Shown here piece by piece: positions 43,063 through 52,161 of a stretch of DNA of 64,000 nucleotides. The DNA comes from Longimicrobiales bacterium. GTDB lineage: Bacteria; Gemmatimonadota; Gemmatimonadetes; Longimicrobiales; Gaopeijiaceae. The position numbers and the translations under genes are program-made. Positions within the stretch are counted from its first letter, which is position 1. Every line of letters begins with the position of its first letter. Under the pieces are notes generated by a model. The model made no database searches. It had not been told where the DNA came from and worked only from the letters and a program-made list of their open reading frames with translations. The stretch is from the NCBI GenBank assembly GCA_028278645.1, contig JANQDZ010000014.1, positions 1-64,000 of the forward strand. The letters are read 5' to 3'.

Positions 43063-44007
43063 ATGACCTCGGGAGTCATCTTCGACGTCAAGCGATTTGC
43101 GGTTCATGACGGACCCGGTCTCCGTACGACCGTGTTCCTGAAAGGGTGTCCGCTTTCCTGCCTCGGTTGCCACAATCCGGAGGGGCAGGGGAGGGGGCCG
43201 GAACTTCTATTCCGTCCCGACCGGTGCACGGTCTGCGGGGACTGCGTGCCCGTTTGTCCACACCAGGCGATTACACTCGCTAACGGGGAGGTGAGAATCG
43301 GTTGGGATCGCTGTCAGCTTGAGGCCGCTTGCGTCGAGGCCTGTCTTCCGGGAGCCTTGGAGCTGGTGGGAGAGGTGAAGACCGTGGACGAGGTCGTGGA
43401 CCTCCTGGAGGACGACCGGATCTATTTTGACGAATCCCGTGGTGGTGTGACGTTCTCCGGGGGTGAGCCTTTCTCCCAACCAGATTTCCTCCGAGAGCTG
43501 TTGTACCGGTGCAAGGAACGTGAACTACCTGTGGTCCTGGACACCTGCGGCCACGTGGAGCCGGCCCTCTTTCAGGAGTTGATCCCGTTGGCGGCTCACC
43601 TCCTCTTCGACCTCAAAGTGATGGATGAGGATCGCCACAACGCCTACACGGGCATTCACAACCGCTGGATCCTTCAGAACCTGGAATGGGCCGGGAATGA
43701 GCTCGGATCAGGTAGGGGGAAAGGGCCGGTGCTGACCGTACGAATTCCGTTGATCCCTGGTGTGAACGACGACGAGGAGAACATCCAGGCCTCCGCCCGG
43801 TTCCTGGGGGAACTTCGGACTCCCCCGCCCGTGGATATCTTACCCTACCACAGGTTGGGCGTGGATAAGTATGATCGGATGGGGCGGGAGTACGGCCTCG
43901 GTGCATTGACCCCGCCCTCACAGGTCGCGGTTCAGCTGGCTTGCCAGCTTCTCGAAAAAGCTGGCCTGAGCGTGTCGGTACGTGGAGAACAACATGGCGA
44001 TGACTGA
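43063..44007 (+). CDS. hypE: Glycyl-radical-enzyme activase for trans-4-hydroxyproline dehydratase (radical SAM)
   Basis: 314 residues. The radical-SAM cluster motif is C29-x3-C33-x2-C36 (GCPLSCLGCHNPE). Two ferredoxin-like 4Fe-4S sites follow (CTVCGDCVPVCP and the CQLEAACVEACLPGA region), and the GGVTFSGGEPFSQPDFLREL block binds SAM. The protein abstracts hydrogen from the partner's glycine to form the radical. It begins at ATG 43063 with GGAAGG before it, and its end overlaps the dehydratase start by 14 bases. The assignment to hydroxyproline dehydratase follows from the partner. Confidence 0.85.
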   Translation: MTSGVIFDVKRFAVHDGPGLRTTVFLKGCPLSCLGCHNPEGQGRGPELLFRPDRCTVCGDCVPVCPHQAITLANGEVRIGWDRCQLEAACVEACLPGALELVGEVKTVDEVVDLLEDDRIYFDESRGGVTFSGGEPFSQPDFLRELLYRCKERELPVVLDTCGHVEPALFQELIPLAAHLLFDLKVMDEDRHNAYTGIHNRWILQNLEWAGNELGSGRGKGPVLTVRIPLIPGVNDDEENIQASARFLGELRTPPPVDILPYHRLGVDKYDRMGREYGLGALTPPSQVAVQLACQLLEKAGLSVSVRGEQHGDD

Positions 44008-46360
44008 GCGGGTTCGGCGCCTCCGCCAAGAGAGTCTGGATGCTGAGGTCACCCTCTCGGCGGAAAGAGGGAAACTGCTGACCGACTTCTGCATGAGGGA
44101 GCACGGTCTGGTATCAGCCCCGGTCCGGAGGGCTTTGGCTTTCCGGTATCTCCTGGAAAACAAAGAGATCTATTTCGGAAAGGGGGAGCTGATCGTAGGC
44201 GAGCGAGGGCCAGCCCCGAAAGCTGCCTCCACCTATCCAGAGGTCTGCTGCCATACGGAAGAGGACCTGGTGGCGTTGGACACCAGGGAGAAGATCTCGT
44301 TCTCCGTCTCGGAGGAGACCAGAGCGGTTTTTCGAGAAGAGATCACTCCGTTTTGGAGCGGGCGGACCATTCGGAACCTGATCATGCGGGAGATGACGCC
44401 CGAGTGGAAAGCCGCCTACCGGGCTGGCGTGTTCACCGAGTTCATGGAGCAACGGGCCCCCGGGCACACGGTTCTGGATGATAAGATCTACAAAAAAGGC
44501 TTCCTGGATCTCATAGCGGAAATCCAGGATTCCCTCGAGAGCCTGGATTTCCTGAACGACCCTGAGGCATACGCCAAGCAAGAACAGCTACGGGCGATGG
44601 AGATCGCCGCCGAAGCAATGATCCTCTACGCAGAGCGTCACGCGCTGAAAGCGAGGGAGCTGGCTGAGGTGGAGGAAGACGCAGACCGTCGGACGGAACT
44701 CCTGAGGATCGCCCAGGTTTGTGAACACGTTCCGGCACATCCACCCAGAGATTTCTGGGAGGCCGTCCAGGCCTACTGGTTCGTTCACATCGGGGTCATC
44801 ACCGAGTTGAATACCTGGGACGCCTTCAACCCCGGGCACCTGGATCACCACTTGGAGCCGTTTTATCAACTCGGACTGGCCGAAGGGACCCTCACCCGGG
44901 AAGAAGCTGAGGAGCTGCTCCAGTGTTTGTGGGTCAAGTTCAACAACCACCCGGCTCCGCCGAAAGTGGGGATCACCGCCGAGGAGAGCGCCACCTATAC
45001 CGACTTCGCGCAGATAAACACCGGAGGGGTCCGGAAAGATGGATCCGACGCGGTGAACGAAGTCACCTACCTCCTACTGGACGTTATCGAGGAGATGCGT
45101 CTCCTCCAGCCAAGCTCCTCCGTTCAGCTCAGCAAAAAGAACCCGGATCGGTATCTGAAGCGTGCGGGACGGATCATAGCTACGGGCTTCGGGCAGCCGT
45201 CCATCTTCAACTCCGATCTGATTGTCCAGGAGCTGGTCCGGCAGGGAAAGACCGTGGAAGACGCACGGGAGGGGGGATCGTCGGGGTGTGTGGAGGTGGG
45301 AGCCTTCGGGAAGGAGAACTATAACCTCACTGGGTACTTCAACCTTCCGAAGATCCTGGAGCTCACACTCAACCGAGGGAAGGATCCGAGGACCGGGGAT
45401 CGCGTCGGGATCGATACAGGAGATCCAACAGAGTTCAGCTCCTTCGTGGACCTGATGGCGGCTTTCCGGGGGCAACTAGAGCATCTCATCGACGTCAAGA
45501 TCCGAGGGAACAACGTCATCGAACGCCTTTGGGCCGAGCACATCCCGACGCCTTTCCTCTCCCTGCTCATCGACGACTGCATCAAGACGGGTAAGGACTA
45601 CCACGATGGGGGAGCGCGGTACAACACCTCCTATATCCAGGGTGTGGGGCTTGGAACGGTCACCGATGCCCTCACCGCCCTCAAGTACCACGTCTTCGAC
45701 GAGACGACATTCTCCATGCCCGCCGTTCTGACCGCTCTGGATACCAACTTCCAGGAGGACGAGAGGCTGCGACTGACCCTCCTGGAGCGGACCCCGAAGT
45801 ACGGGAATGACGACGAATATGCGGACGGGGTCATGAAAAAGGTGTTCGAGTCCTATTTCGCAGCCATCGACGGCCGCCCCAACACCAAAGGAGGGAGCTA
45901 TCGGATCAACCTCCTCCCCACCACGGTCCACGTCTACTTCGGGTCGGTGGTTCAGGCGACGCCGGATGGAAGAACGGCCGGCGCACCGCTTTCGGAGGGG
46001 ATCTCTCCGGTTCAGGGTATGGACCGAAAAGGGCCGACAGCGGTCCTGAAGTCCGCGGGAAAGATGGACCATGCCCGGACGGGGGGGACGCTTCTGAACC
46101 AGAAGCTCACCCCGGGGCTGCTCGAATCGGAGGAGGGGCTGGAGAAGTGGGTCCATCTCGTCAGGAGTTACTTCCGGATGGACGGGCACCACATCCAGTT
46201 CAACGTGGTCGATGCGGAGACCTTGAAGGCCGCCCAGGCCCAGCCCGACCACTACCGCGACCTCATCGTCCGCGTGGCGGGCTATTCGGACTACTTCTGC
46301 GATCTAGGGAAGACCCTGCAAGATGAGATCATCCACAGAACCGAACACAGGGAGTTCTGA
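43994..46360 (+). CDS. hypD: trans-4-hydroxy-L-proline dehydratase, glycyl radical enzyme
   Basis: 788 residues, the family length. The enzyme removes water from trans-4-hydroxy-L-proline to give pyrroline-5-carboxylate. The thiyl cysteine is C432 in GSSGCVEVGAFGKENY with Glu two residues later, the base of HypD-type enzymes. The radical glycine is G763 in RVAGYSDYF, 331 residues further, as in known HypD. LTGYFNLPKILELTL and the C-terminal RTEHREF agree with HypD and not with choline lyase, glycerol dehydratase or PFL. The GTG at 43982 is upstream; ATG 43994 has a GGAG site (43984-43987) about six bases away. It is followed 12 bases later by the asparaginase gene. No pyrroline-5-carboxylate reductase is in the window. 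Confidence 0.88.
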   Translation: MAMTERVRRLRQESLDAEVTLSAERGKLLTDFCMREHGLVSAPVRRALAFRYLLENKEIYFGKGELIVGERGPAPKAASTYPEVCCHTEEDLVALDTREKISFSVSEETRAVFREEITPFWSGRTIRNLIMREMTPEWKAAYRAGVFTEFMEQRAPGHTVLDDKIYKKGFLDLIAEIQDSLESLDFLNDPEAYAKQEQLRAMEIAAEAMILYAERHALKARELAEVEEDADRRTELLRIAQVCEHVPAHPPRDFWEAVQAYWFVHIGVITELNTWDAFNPGHLDHHLEPFYQLGLAEGTLTREEAEELLQCLWVKFNNHPAPPKVGITAEESATYTDFAQINTGGVRKDGSDAVNEVTYLLLDVIEEMRLLQPSSSVQLSKKNPDRYLKRAGRIIATGFGQPSIFNSDLIVQELVRQGKTVEDAREGGSSGCVEVGAFGKENYNLTGYFNLPKILELTLNRGKDPRTGDRVGIDTGDPTEFSSFVDLMAAFRGQLEHLIDVKIRGNNVIERLWAEHIPTPFLSLLIDDCIKTGKDYHDGGARYNTSYIQGVGLGTVTDALTALKYHVFDETTFSMPAVLTALDTNFQEDERLRLTLLERTPKYGNDDEYADGVMKKVFESYFAAIDGRPNTKGGSYRINLLPTTVHVYFGSVVQATPDGRTAGAPLSEGISPVQGMDRKGPTAVLKSAGKMDHARTGGTLLNQKLTPGLLESEEGLEKWVHLVRSYFRMDGHHIQFNVVDAETLKAAQAQPDHYRDLIVRVAGYSDYFCDLGKTLQDEIIHRTEHREF

Positions 46361-46372
46361 GGGAGAAACGGA

Positions 46373-47371
46373 GTGGAGGAGACGAGGGCGGTGGATTCGA
46401 TCAAGGTGAAGTGGGGTTTGGTGATTCACGGAGGTGTGGGTGTGCTACCTCGGGATCAGCTCACGCCGGAGCTGGAAGAGGCCTACCGGGCCGCACTGAC
46501 CGAGTCTCTTTCCGCCGGCTTCGAGGCAATGTCAGGCGTGGGATCCGCCATAGACGGTGTCGTCGAGGCAGTCAAGGTGATGGAGGACAGCCCCCTCTTC
46601 AACGCTGGCCGCGGGTCGAACTTCACCGCCGACGGGGTGGTTTCCATGGATGCTTCCATCATGGAAGGTGGAACCGTTTCGGCAGGGGCCGTGGCCGGCG
46701 TCCGGGACGTCCGGCACCCCATCCGTCTCGCCAGGCATGTCATGGAGGATTGCCCCCATGTGCTGCTGGCCGGCGAGGGCGCCGAAGCCTTTGCCCGGGA
46801 GATGGGCATGCCCTCCCAGGGTTCCGACTTCTTCTTCACCCAACGTCGATGGGATGACCTCCAGGCCGCGAAGGAGAGAGAGGCCAAGGGTGAAGCCACT
46901 CCGAATACCGTGGACGTAGGGGCTGCCGAGGTGGCGGTGGGGGCAGACGAGTTGAAGGACCGGGCCGGCACGGTCGGCTCGGTGGCTCTGGACCGGGAGG
47001 GCCGCCTTGTCGCAGGGACGTCCACCGGGGGTTCGGCGAACAAAAAATGGGGTCGGATCGGGGACTCTCCCGTTGTGGCGGCTGGCACCTACGCTGGCTC
47101 GCATTGTGGGGTGTCATGCACGGGGTGGGGCGAGTACTTCATTCGGCATGCGGTTGCCCACGATATCCAGGCCCGGATGGCCTACCTGGGTGTGAGCCTG
47201 AGGGAGGCCACAGATCAGGTCGTGCACGGCACGTTGGAGGACCACCGGGCCGGCCTCGGGGGTGTGGTCGCAATGGACCGAGACGGCTACGTCGAGATGT
47301 GCTTTAATACCCGAGGTATGTATCGGGGTTGGGTGGACGAGACCGGCAGGGTCCGCGTAGCCATTTTCTGA
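46373..47371 (+). CDS. Isoaspartyl peptidase/L-asparaginase (Ntn hydrolase)
   Basis: 332 residues, N-terminal-nucleophile family 2. Self-cleavage before T200 in DRAGTVGSVALD frees the nucleophile. The amino part carries the LVIHGGVG and AGRGSNFTADGVVSMDASIMEG segments, and the carboxyl part has TSTGGSANKKWGRIGDSP and AGTYA, which bind substrate. It hydrolyses isoaspartyl or asparaginyl peptides to free amino acids. GTG 46373 is the start; no signal peptide is seen, so it is cytoplasmic. Its place just after the hydroxyproline dehydratase suits peptide degradation following import. Confidence 0.85.
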   Translation: MEETRAVDSIKVKWGLVIHGGVGVLPRDQLTPELEEAYRAALTESLSAGFEAMSGVGSAIDGVVEAVKVMEDSPLFNAGRGSNFTADGVVSMDASIMEGGTVSAGAVAGVRDVRHPIRLARHVMEDCPHVLLAGEGAEAFAREMGMPSQGSDFFFTQRRWDDLQAAKEREAKGEATPNTVDVGAAEVAVGADELKDRAGTVGSVALDREGRLVAGTSTGGSANKKWGRIGDSPVVAAGTYAGSHCGVSCTGWGEYFIRHAVAHDIQARMAYLGVSLREATDQVVHGTLEDHRAGLGGVVAMDRDGYVEMCFNTRGMYRGWVDETGRVRVAIF

Positions 47372-47450
47372 AGCCTCCGCCCCCGTTCGGGCGGTGACAA
47401 AAGGGCACATGAGGTTGGGGCGGGATGTCCCGAACGGGATCTTGGTTCGA

Positions 47451-48716
47451 CTAAGTGTCCCTTCCCTGGGAGGCTGGCGACCCTCCCCTTCCGACGGTCA
47501 GTTCCTCCACTACCACCGCCCAGATCATGTGGCCGGTGATGTTCACAAACGATCGGCACATGTCCGGTATCCGATCGATTCCCAGAAGGATCCCCATCCC
47601 GGCCAGCGGTACCCCTACCGTCTCCAGGGCAGGAGCCAGGGTGACCACACCGGCGCTAGGGACCGGGGCTACGGTGAGAGCCACCAGGAACACGGCAACG
47701 AAGAGGGCCCCCATTCCCGCCACTGGCAGGGGGACGTCGAAAAGCCCGGCCAGGAAGACTACGGATGCGGCTTGGAAGAGAGCGCTCCCTGCTTTATTCA
47801 GCGGCGCCAGGAGGGAGAGGATCAGTGGATAGATCCCTTTTGAGAGCCTCAGATTGTCTTCCGCTTCCTCCAGCATGACCGGGAGTGAAGCCAGAGAGCT
47901 GGTGGTTCCGAACCCGATCGCGGAGGTGCCCAGAGTACTTTTGTGAAAAAACACCGGATTCATTTTGCCGAGGATCCGGACGGCCGGGAGGTATATCACC
48001 ACCCACTGGATCCCCAGGCAGACGATCACGGTTATCACAAAAACTGCCAAGCTCTCCAGCATTTCCCAGCCGGCGTCCGCCGTGACGGGTGCGGCCAGCG
48101 CAAAGACACCCAGGGGAGCGGTCCACAGGATCCAATGAACCATGCGGACCAGAGCGTCCGATGCGGCTTCGGCCACGCTGAATAGTGCCTTTTTCGCTTG
48201 CGGAGCGATTGGGATGGTGGCGGCCCCGAAAAGGACGGTGAAGATGAGGAGAGGAAGGAGTGATCCGTCGGCTGCGGCTTCGAATGGATTGTCAGGGATC
48301 AGGCCAACAAAGAAGTCCACGATCCCTGGCAGGTCAGGAGTTTCGCCGGCTTCCGGGGTTGGTAGTGGGGCGATTGGGAAAAGGCGGAGACCCAGCTTCA
48401 TGCCAAACGCGCCCAGTAGAATGGCGGGGACGTAAGAGAGCCACACCAAACCCAATGAGTATCCCCCCAGCTTCCCCAGTTTTTTTGCGTCCCCCAGGCG
48501 GCCCACCGCCAGGAACACAACCACCATCACCAAGGGGATTACCACCATCCTGATTGCGTTCACGAACACCGAGCCAACAGGCCGAAAGGCGGTTGCGAGT
48601 TTGACTAATGTGTCCGAACCTGTGGCTGCGGCTCCCAGGCCGAGGGCTAGGCCGGCAACAAGCCCCAGGGCGATGGCGAGGTGATTTACGCTCTCAGAGG
48701 AATTGGGTTGGGCCAC
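47451..48716 (-). CDS. Dicarboxylate/amino acid:cation symporter (second DAACS paralogue)
   Basis: 421 residues with the DAACS topology. The conserved blocks are IGFGTTSSLASLPVMLEE (HP1 serine loop), PLNKAGSALFQAASVVFL (in place of MNMDGT in helix 7) and RIPDMCRSFVNITGHMIWAVVVE (helix 8). It differs from the paralogue at 35686-36945 in the helix 7 motif, so substrate or cation use may differ. It is convergent with the asparaginase gene and diverges from the alpha/beta hydrolase gene. Confidence 0.85.
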   Translation of the reverse strand: MAQPNSSESVNHLAIALGLVAGLALGLGAAATGSDTLVKLATAFRPVGSVFVNAIRMVVIPLVMVVVFLAVGRLGDAKKLGKLGGYSLGLVWLSYVPAILLGAFGMKLGLRLFPIAPLPTPEAGETPDLPGIVDFFVGLIPDNPFEAAADGSLLPLLIFTVLFGAATIPIAPQAKKALFSVAEAASDALVRMVHWILWTAPLGVFALAAPVTADAGWEMLESLAVFVITVIVCLGIQWVVIYLPAVRILGKMNPVFFHKSTLGTSAIGFGTTSSLASLPVMLEEAEDNLRLSKGIYPLILSLLAPLNKAGSALFQAASVVFLAGLFDVPLPVAGMGALFVAVFLVALTVAPVPSAGVVTLAPALETVGVPLAGMGILLGIDRIPDMCRSFVNITGHMIWAVVVEELTVGRGGSPASQGRDT

Positions 48717-48833
48717 GTGCTCCCTCCCGGTCGTACTCAGTATTGATTACCGAACCGAAGGTAGCCGTGAGTTTTCCACCTGTGCAACTTGGGTCGAAGC
48801 GCGCCACATGAACCTCATGATTTGGAGCTCACA

Positions 48834-50180
48834 ATGTATCCGTCCCCATTCCGCGGCCTGTCCTGCGCGGTCCAGATGGCCTTGATGATCGTCCCGGGAG
48901 TCCTCGTCGGTCAGGAGAATCCGCTTGCAGCGGACCGGTGGAACCGGGCGGCCATGGAGTGGATCAGCCTCCTCCAGTCTGGCGCTTTCGAGGAGGCGAG
49001 CACCCGGGTGGACCCTGCCGTTCCTGAGGGTTCCTTCAGCCCGCAACAGCTGGAGACGATCTGGACCCAGCTCTCGGGCCAGGTAGGTGCCCTCCAATCC
49101 CTTCAACCGGGCACGGTGACCGAAACGGGGGTGTACCACATCGTCCGACTCCCTGCCGAGTTTGCCGGAGCACCCCTTACGATTCAGGTCACCCTGACGG
49201 AATCCCTTCAGATTTCCGGCCTTTTCTTTCTTCCCTCCGAGCCCCCGCCGTATGACCCGCCTTCCTACGTCAAAGAGGATGCGTTCGAGGAGGTGGAAGT
49301 GACCGTGGGCGAGGAGCCGTGGGCCCTCCCTGGGGTCCTCTCCCTGCCATCCGTAGAAGGCCCTGTGCCGGCGGTGGTTCTCGTACACGGATCTGGACCG
49401 AACGACAGGGATGAGACCATAGGCGGGAACCGGCCCTTCCGGGACCTGGCATGGGGGTTGGCTTCCAGAGGCGTTGCAGTCCTGCGCTACGACAAGCGCA
49501 CCCGTGTCCACGGAGCCAAGATTCCGGCGGACATCGGCTTGGATGAGGAGGTGATACAGGATGCTCTGGCGGCTCTGAGGGTGGTCCGAGCACGGGCGGA
49601 GATCGATTCCCAGCGGGTGGTTCTTTTGGGGCACTCCCTGGGCGGAATCATGGCGCCGGAGATTGCTCGGCAAGACGGTGACCTCGCCGGGGTGGCCATT
49701 CTCGCCGCCTCGGCTCGGCCCTTTTTTGAGGTCCTGATCGACCAATTGGAGTACATCGGCAGCCTGGAGGCAGATCCGGACTCCCCCGCGCTAGCACAGC
49801 TGGATTCGCTGATCTCGGTGGTCCGGAGGGTGGAATCAGGGGAGTTCCCCGACGACGAACCGATCCTCGGGGCCCACCCTCCGTACTGGCGAGAGGTTGC
49901 CGCTGTGGACCCAGTGGCTGTGGCCTCGGGCCTCGATACCCAGTTGTTCGTCTTGCAGGGCGGAAGAGACTACCAGTCGAAGCCGGCTGACCTGGCCCTC
50001 TGGGTGGAGAAGCTCGGAGGGCGGGAAAGTTTCTCGTCAAAACTTTATCCTGACCTCAACCACCTGTTCGGTCCCGGCACCGGGACGGCCACTCCGGAGG
50101 AATATGCGTTGGGCGCCAACTATGTGGCGGAAGAGGTGATCTCGGACCTGAGCGAGTGGATCAGGGGCCTGGGAGGTTGA
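48834..50180 (+). CDS. Secreted alpha/beta hydrolase with N-terminal DUF3887-like domain
   Basis: 448 residues. A signal peptide (about 1-26) is followed by a domain with FEEASTRVDPAVPEGSFSPQQLETIWTQL, as in DUF3887 proteins, and then an alpha/beta hydrolase (about 150-448). The hydrolase has VLVHGSGPNDRDETIGGN (oxyanion loop), LLGHSLGG (nucleophile Ser) and a terminal LYPDLNHLF with the His; FVLQGGRDYQ supplies the Asp. Family members are esterases or peptidases of unknown substrate. ATG 48834 has GGAG before it; the open frame extends 15 codons further back. Confidence 0.8.
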   Translation: MYPSPFRGLSCAVQMALMIVPGVLVGQENPLAADRWNRAAMEWISLLQSGAFEEASTRVDPAVPEGSFSPQQLETIWTQLSGQVGALQSLQPGTVTETGVYHIVRLPAEFAGAPLTIQVTLTESLQISGLFFLPSEPPPYDPPSYVKEDAFEEVEVTVGEEPWALPGVLSLPSVEGPVPAVVLVHGSGPNDRDETIGGNRPFRDLAWGLASRGVAVLRYDKRTRVHGAKIPADIGLDEEVIQDALAALRVVRARAEIDSQRVVLLGHSLGGIMAPEIARQDGDLAGVAILAASARPFFEVLIDQLEYIGSLEADPDSPALAQLDSLISVVRRVESGEFPDDEPILGAHPPYWREVAAVDPVAVASGLDTQLFVLQGGRDYQSKPADLALWVEKLGGRESFSSKLYPDLNHLFGPGTGTATPEEYALGANYVAEEVISDLSEWIRGLGG

Positions 50181-50655
50181 AACGCCAAACTGGCACAAGG
50201 TTTGCCGCACCAGATACGGTCGGGCCAGGTTGTGCCGCCGAACAAGGAGTGAGCCGGGATTGGGTGATCCCGTACAGTCCAGGCTCTGAGACGTTTGTTG
50301 CGAGCCGAATGCCCGGGGATCGCCGTACAGGGCATCGAGAGGAAACGACATAGAGAAGAGGAGCGGTCCCGGCCGCCGGGGCCCTCTCACGATGGACGAC
50401 CAACGAGCCATCGCGTCCCTGAAAGGGGGACGGAACGACCTTGAGGGGGAAAGGGGCACCCGAGTCAAGCGGCCCCGTTTTCCCTCCCCCTCCATTCTCT
50501 TTCTTGGGACCCCTCACACCGGGGTCCGAGTTGGGATATTCCCGGTTCTCCCGCTCCACGACGGGGGAATCGGTTTTCTTTTTTTGTGAAGGGAAATCAA
50601 CCCAGTCGCCACCGTGGACTACCCCGGGGCGTGACCTCCGTATAGGGAGAAGAGC
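50181..50655. other. 475-bp region upstream of glutamate dehydrogenase with hairpins
   Basis: No gene is recognised here. A 7-bp stem (GGCACAA 50192-50198 with TTGTGCC 50230-50236) occurs just after the hydrolase. A strong terminator at 50542-50586 lies 70 bases before the dehydrogenase ATG. The dehydrogenase promoter must be either between terminator and gene or upstream with attenuation. No riboswitch class was identified. Confidence 0.4.
50542..50586 (+). terminator. Rho-independent terminator or attenuator before glutamate dehydrogenase
   Basis: A 12-bp stem with two G-T pairs (50542-50553 with 50562-50573), an 8-base loop, then TTTTCTTTTTTT. It is about 360 bases after the hydrolase stop and 70 before the dehydrogenase start. 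Confidence 0.7.
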
Positions 50656-52017
50656 ATGAGCGAGTACGTTGGCAAGGTGATGGAGGCGGTTATGGCGAAA
50701 GATCCGGCCCAGCCCGAGTTCCACCAGGCTGTGGAGGAAGTCGCCGAGTCCGTGCAGATCGTGTACGACAAGCACCCCATCTATCGGAAGATGAAGGTGC
50801 TGGAACGGATCATCGAGCCCGAGAGGGTGATTCTCTTCCGGGTGCCCTGGGTGGACGACCAGGGTGACGTCCAGGTGAACCGCGGATTCCGGATCGAGAT
50901 GAACAGCGCCATTGGGCCCTACAAAGGCGGCCTGCGCTTCCATCCCTCCGTGAACCTCGGCATCCTCAAGTTCCTGGCCTTCGAGCAGGTGTTCAAGAAC
51001 GCCCTCACGACCCTGCCCATGGGTGGTGGTAAGGGTGGATCCGACTTCGATCCCAAGGGCAAGAGCGACCTCGAGGTCATGCGTTTCTGCCAGAGCTTCA
51101 TGAGCGAGCTCTTCCGGCACATCGGACCGGACACCGACGTTCCCGCCGGCGACATCGGCGTGGGTGGTCGTGAGGTCGGGTTCCTCTTTGGCCAGTACAA
51201 GAAGCTCCGCAACGAGTTCACCGGCGTCCTCACCGGTAAAGGCCTGAACTGGGGCGGCTCCCTGATCCGGCCCGAAGCCACCGGTTACGGCGCGGTCTAC
51301 TTCGCCGCCGAGATGCTCGCCACCCGTGACGAGAGCCTCGAAGGCAAGACCTGCATCGTGTCGGGTTCCGGAAACGTGGCCCAGTACACCGCCGAGAAGG
51401 TCCTGGACTTGGGTGGGAAGGTCATCACGTTCTCCGATTCCGGCGGATACATCTTCGACGACGAGGGCGTGGACCGTGAGAAGCTGGCCTACGTCATGGA
51501 TCTCAAGAACAACCGTCGCGGCCGGATCAGCGAGTACGCTGAGAAGTATCCGAACGCCGTCTACACGCCGCTGGATCCGAACCTCGACTACAACCCGCTC
51601 TGGGATCACAAGGCCGACGTCGCCTTCCCCAGCGCCACGCAGAACGAGGTGAACGCCAAGGACGCCCAGAACCTGGTGAACCAGGGCGTATACGTGATCT
51701 CCGAGGGCGCCAACATGCCCACCGTCCCCGAGGGCGTGGAGATCTTCCTGGGCAACGACGTTCTCTACGGCCTGGGCAAGGCCGCCAACGCCGGTGGCGT
51801 GGCGGTCTCCGGTCTGGAGATGTCCCAGAACTCCCTCCGGCTTTCCTGGACCCGGGAAGAGGTGGACAACCGCCTCAAGGGCATCATGTCCAGCATCCAC
51901 AAGCAGTGTCTGGATGCCGCCGAGGCCTATGGCAAGCCCGGGAACTACGTCCATGGCGCCAACATCGCGGGCTTCCTGAAGACTGCCGACGCCATGTTGG
52001 ATCAGGGTGTGGTCTGA
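50656..52017 (+). CDS. gdhA: NADP-type glutamate dehydrogenase
   Basis: 453 residues, typical of the hexameric GdhA. Signatures: YKGGLRFHPSVNLGILKFLAFEQ, the catalytic GGGKGGSDFDPKGKSD with the active lysine, and the Rossmann-like IVSGSGNVAQYTAEKVL for nucleotide binding. It converts 2-oxoglutarate and ammonia to glutamate, or the reverse. Codon choice is strongly biased to C/G-ending optimal codons compared with neighbours, suggesting high expression. It starts at ATG 50656 after GGGAGAAGAG and is followed by a strong terminator. It can receive nitrogen from the hydroxyproline, asparagine and lysine pathways. Confidence 0.94.
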   Translation: MSEYVGKVMEAVMAKDPAQPEFHQAVEEVAESVQIVYDKHPIYRKMKVLERIIEPERVILFRVPWVDDQGDVQVNRGFRIEMNSAIGPYKGGLRFHPSVNLGILKFLAFEQVFKNALTTLPMGGGKGGSDFDPKGKSDLEVMRFCQSFMSELFRHIGPDTDVPAGDIGVGGREVGFLFGQYKKLRNEFTGVLTGKGLNWGGSLIRPEATGYGAVYFAAEMLATRDESLEGKTCIVSGSGNVAQYTAEKVLDLGGKVITFSDSGGYIFDDEGVDREKLAYVMDLKNNRRGRISEYAEKYPNAVYTPLDPNLDYNPLWDHKADVAFPSATQNEVNAKDAQNLVNQGVYVISEGANMPTVPEGVEIFLGNDVLYGLGKAANAGGVAVSGLEMSQNSLRLSWTREEVDNRLKGIMSSIHKQCLDAAEAYGKPGNYVHGANIAGFLKTADAMLDQGVV

Positions 52018-52064
52018 TCAGAAGATGGACCCCGGGTAGCTGGTTCCGGGGTAAGCGGCACAAA

Positions 52065-52099
52065 GGGGGGCGCGCTTCGGCGCGCCCCCCTGTTATTTT
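52065..52099 (+). terminator. Terminator of glutamate dehydrogenase
   Basis: Perfect 11-bp GC-only stem (52065-52075 with 52080-52090) closed by a TTCG tetraloop, followed by TGTTATTTT. Confidence 0.85.
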
Positions 52100-52161
52100 C
52101 GACCAACACTGTTTCCAGGCCGGAGTTAACTCTTCGGAGAACCTACCGAATCAGGAGAACC

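Noticed and set aside
47377-47394. CCGCCC/GGGCGG hairpin after the asparaginase gene
   Set aside because: No T-run follows on either strand, so I do not call it a terminator.
50161-51954. 597-codon minus-strand frame
   Set aside because: Antisense to glutamate dehydrogenase and the noncoding leader; long only because of the extreme codon bias of the dehydrogenase gene.
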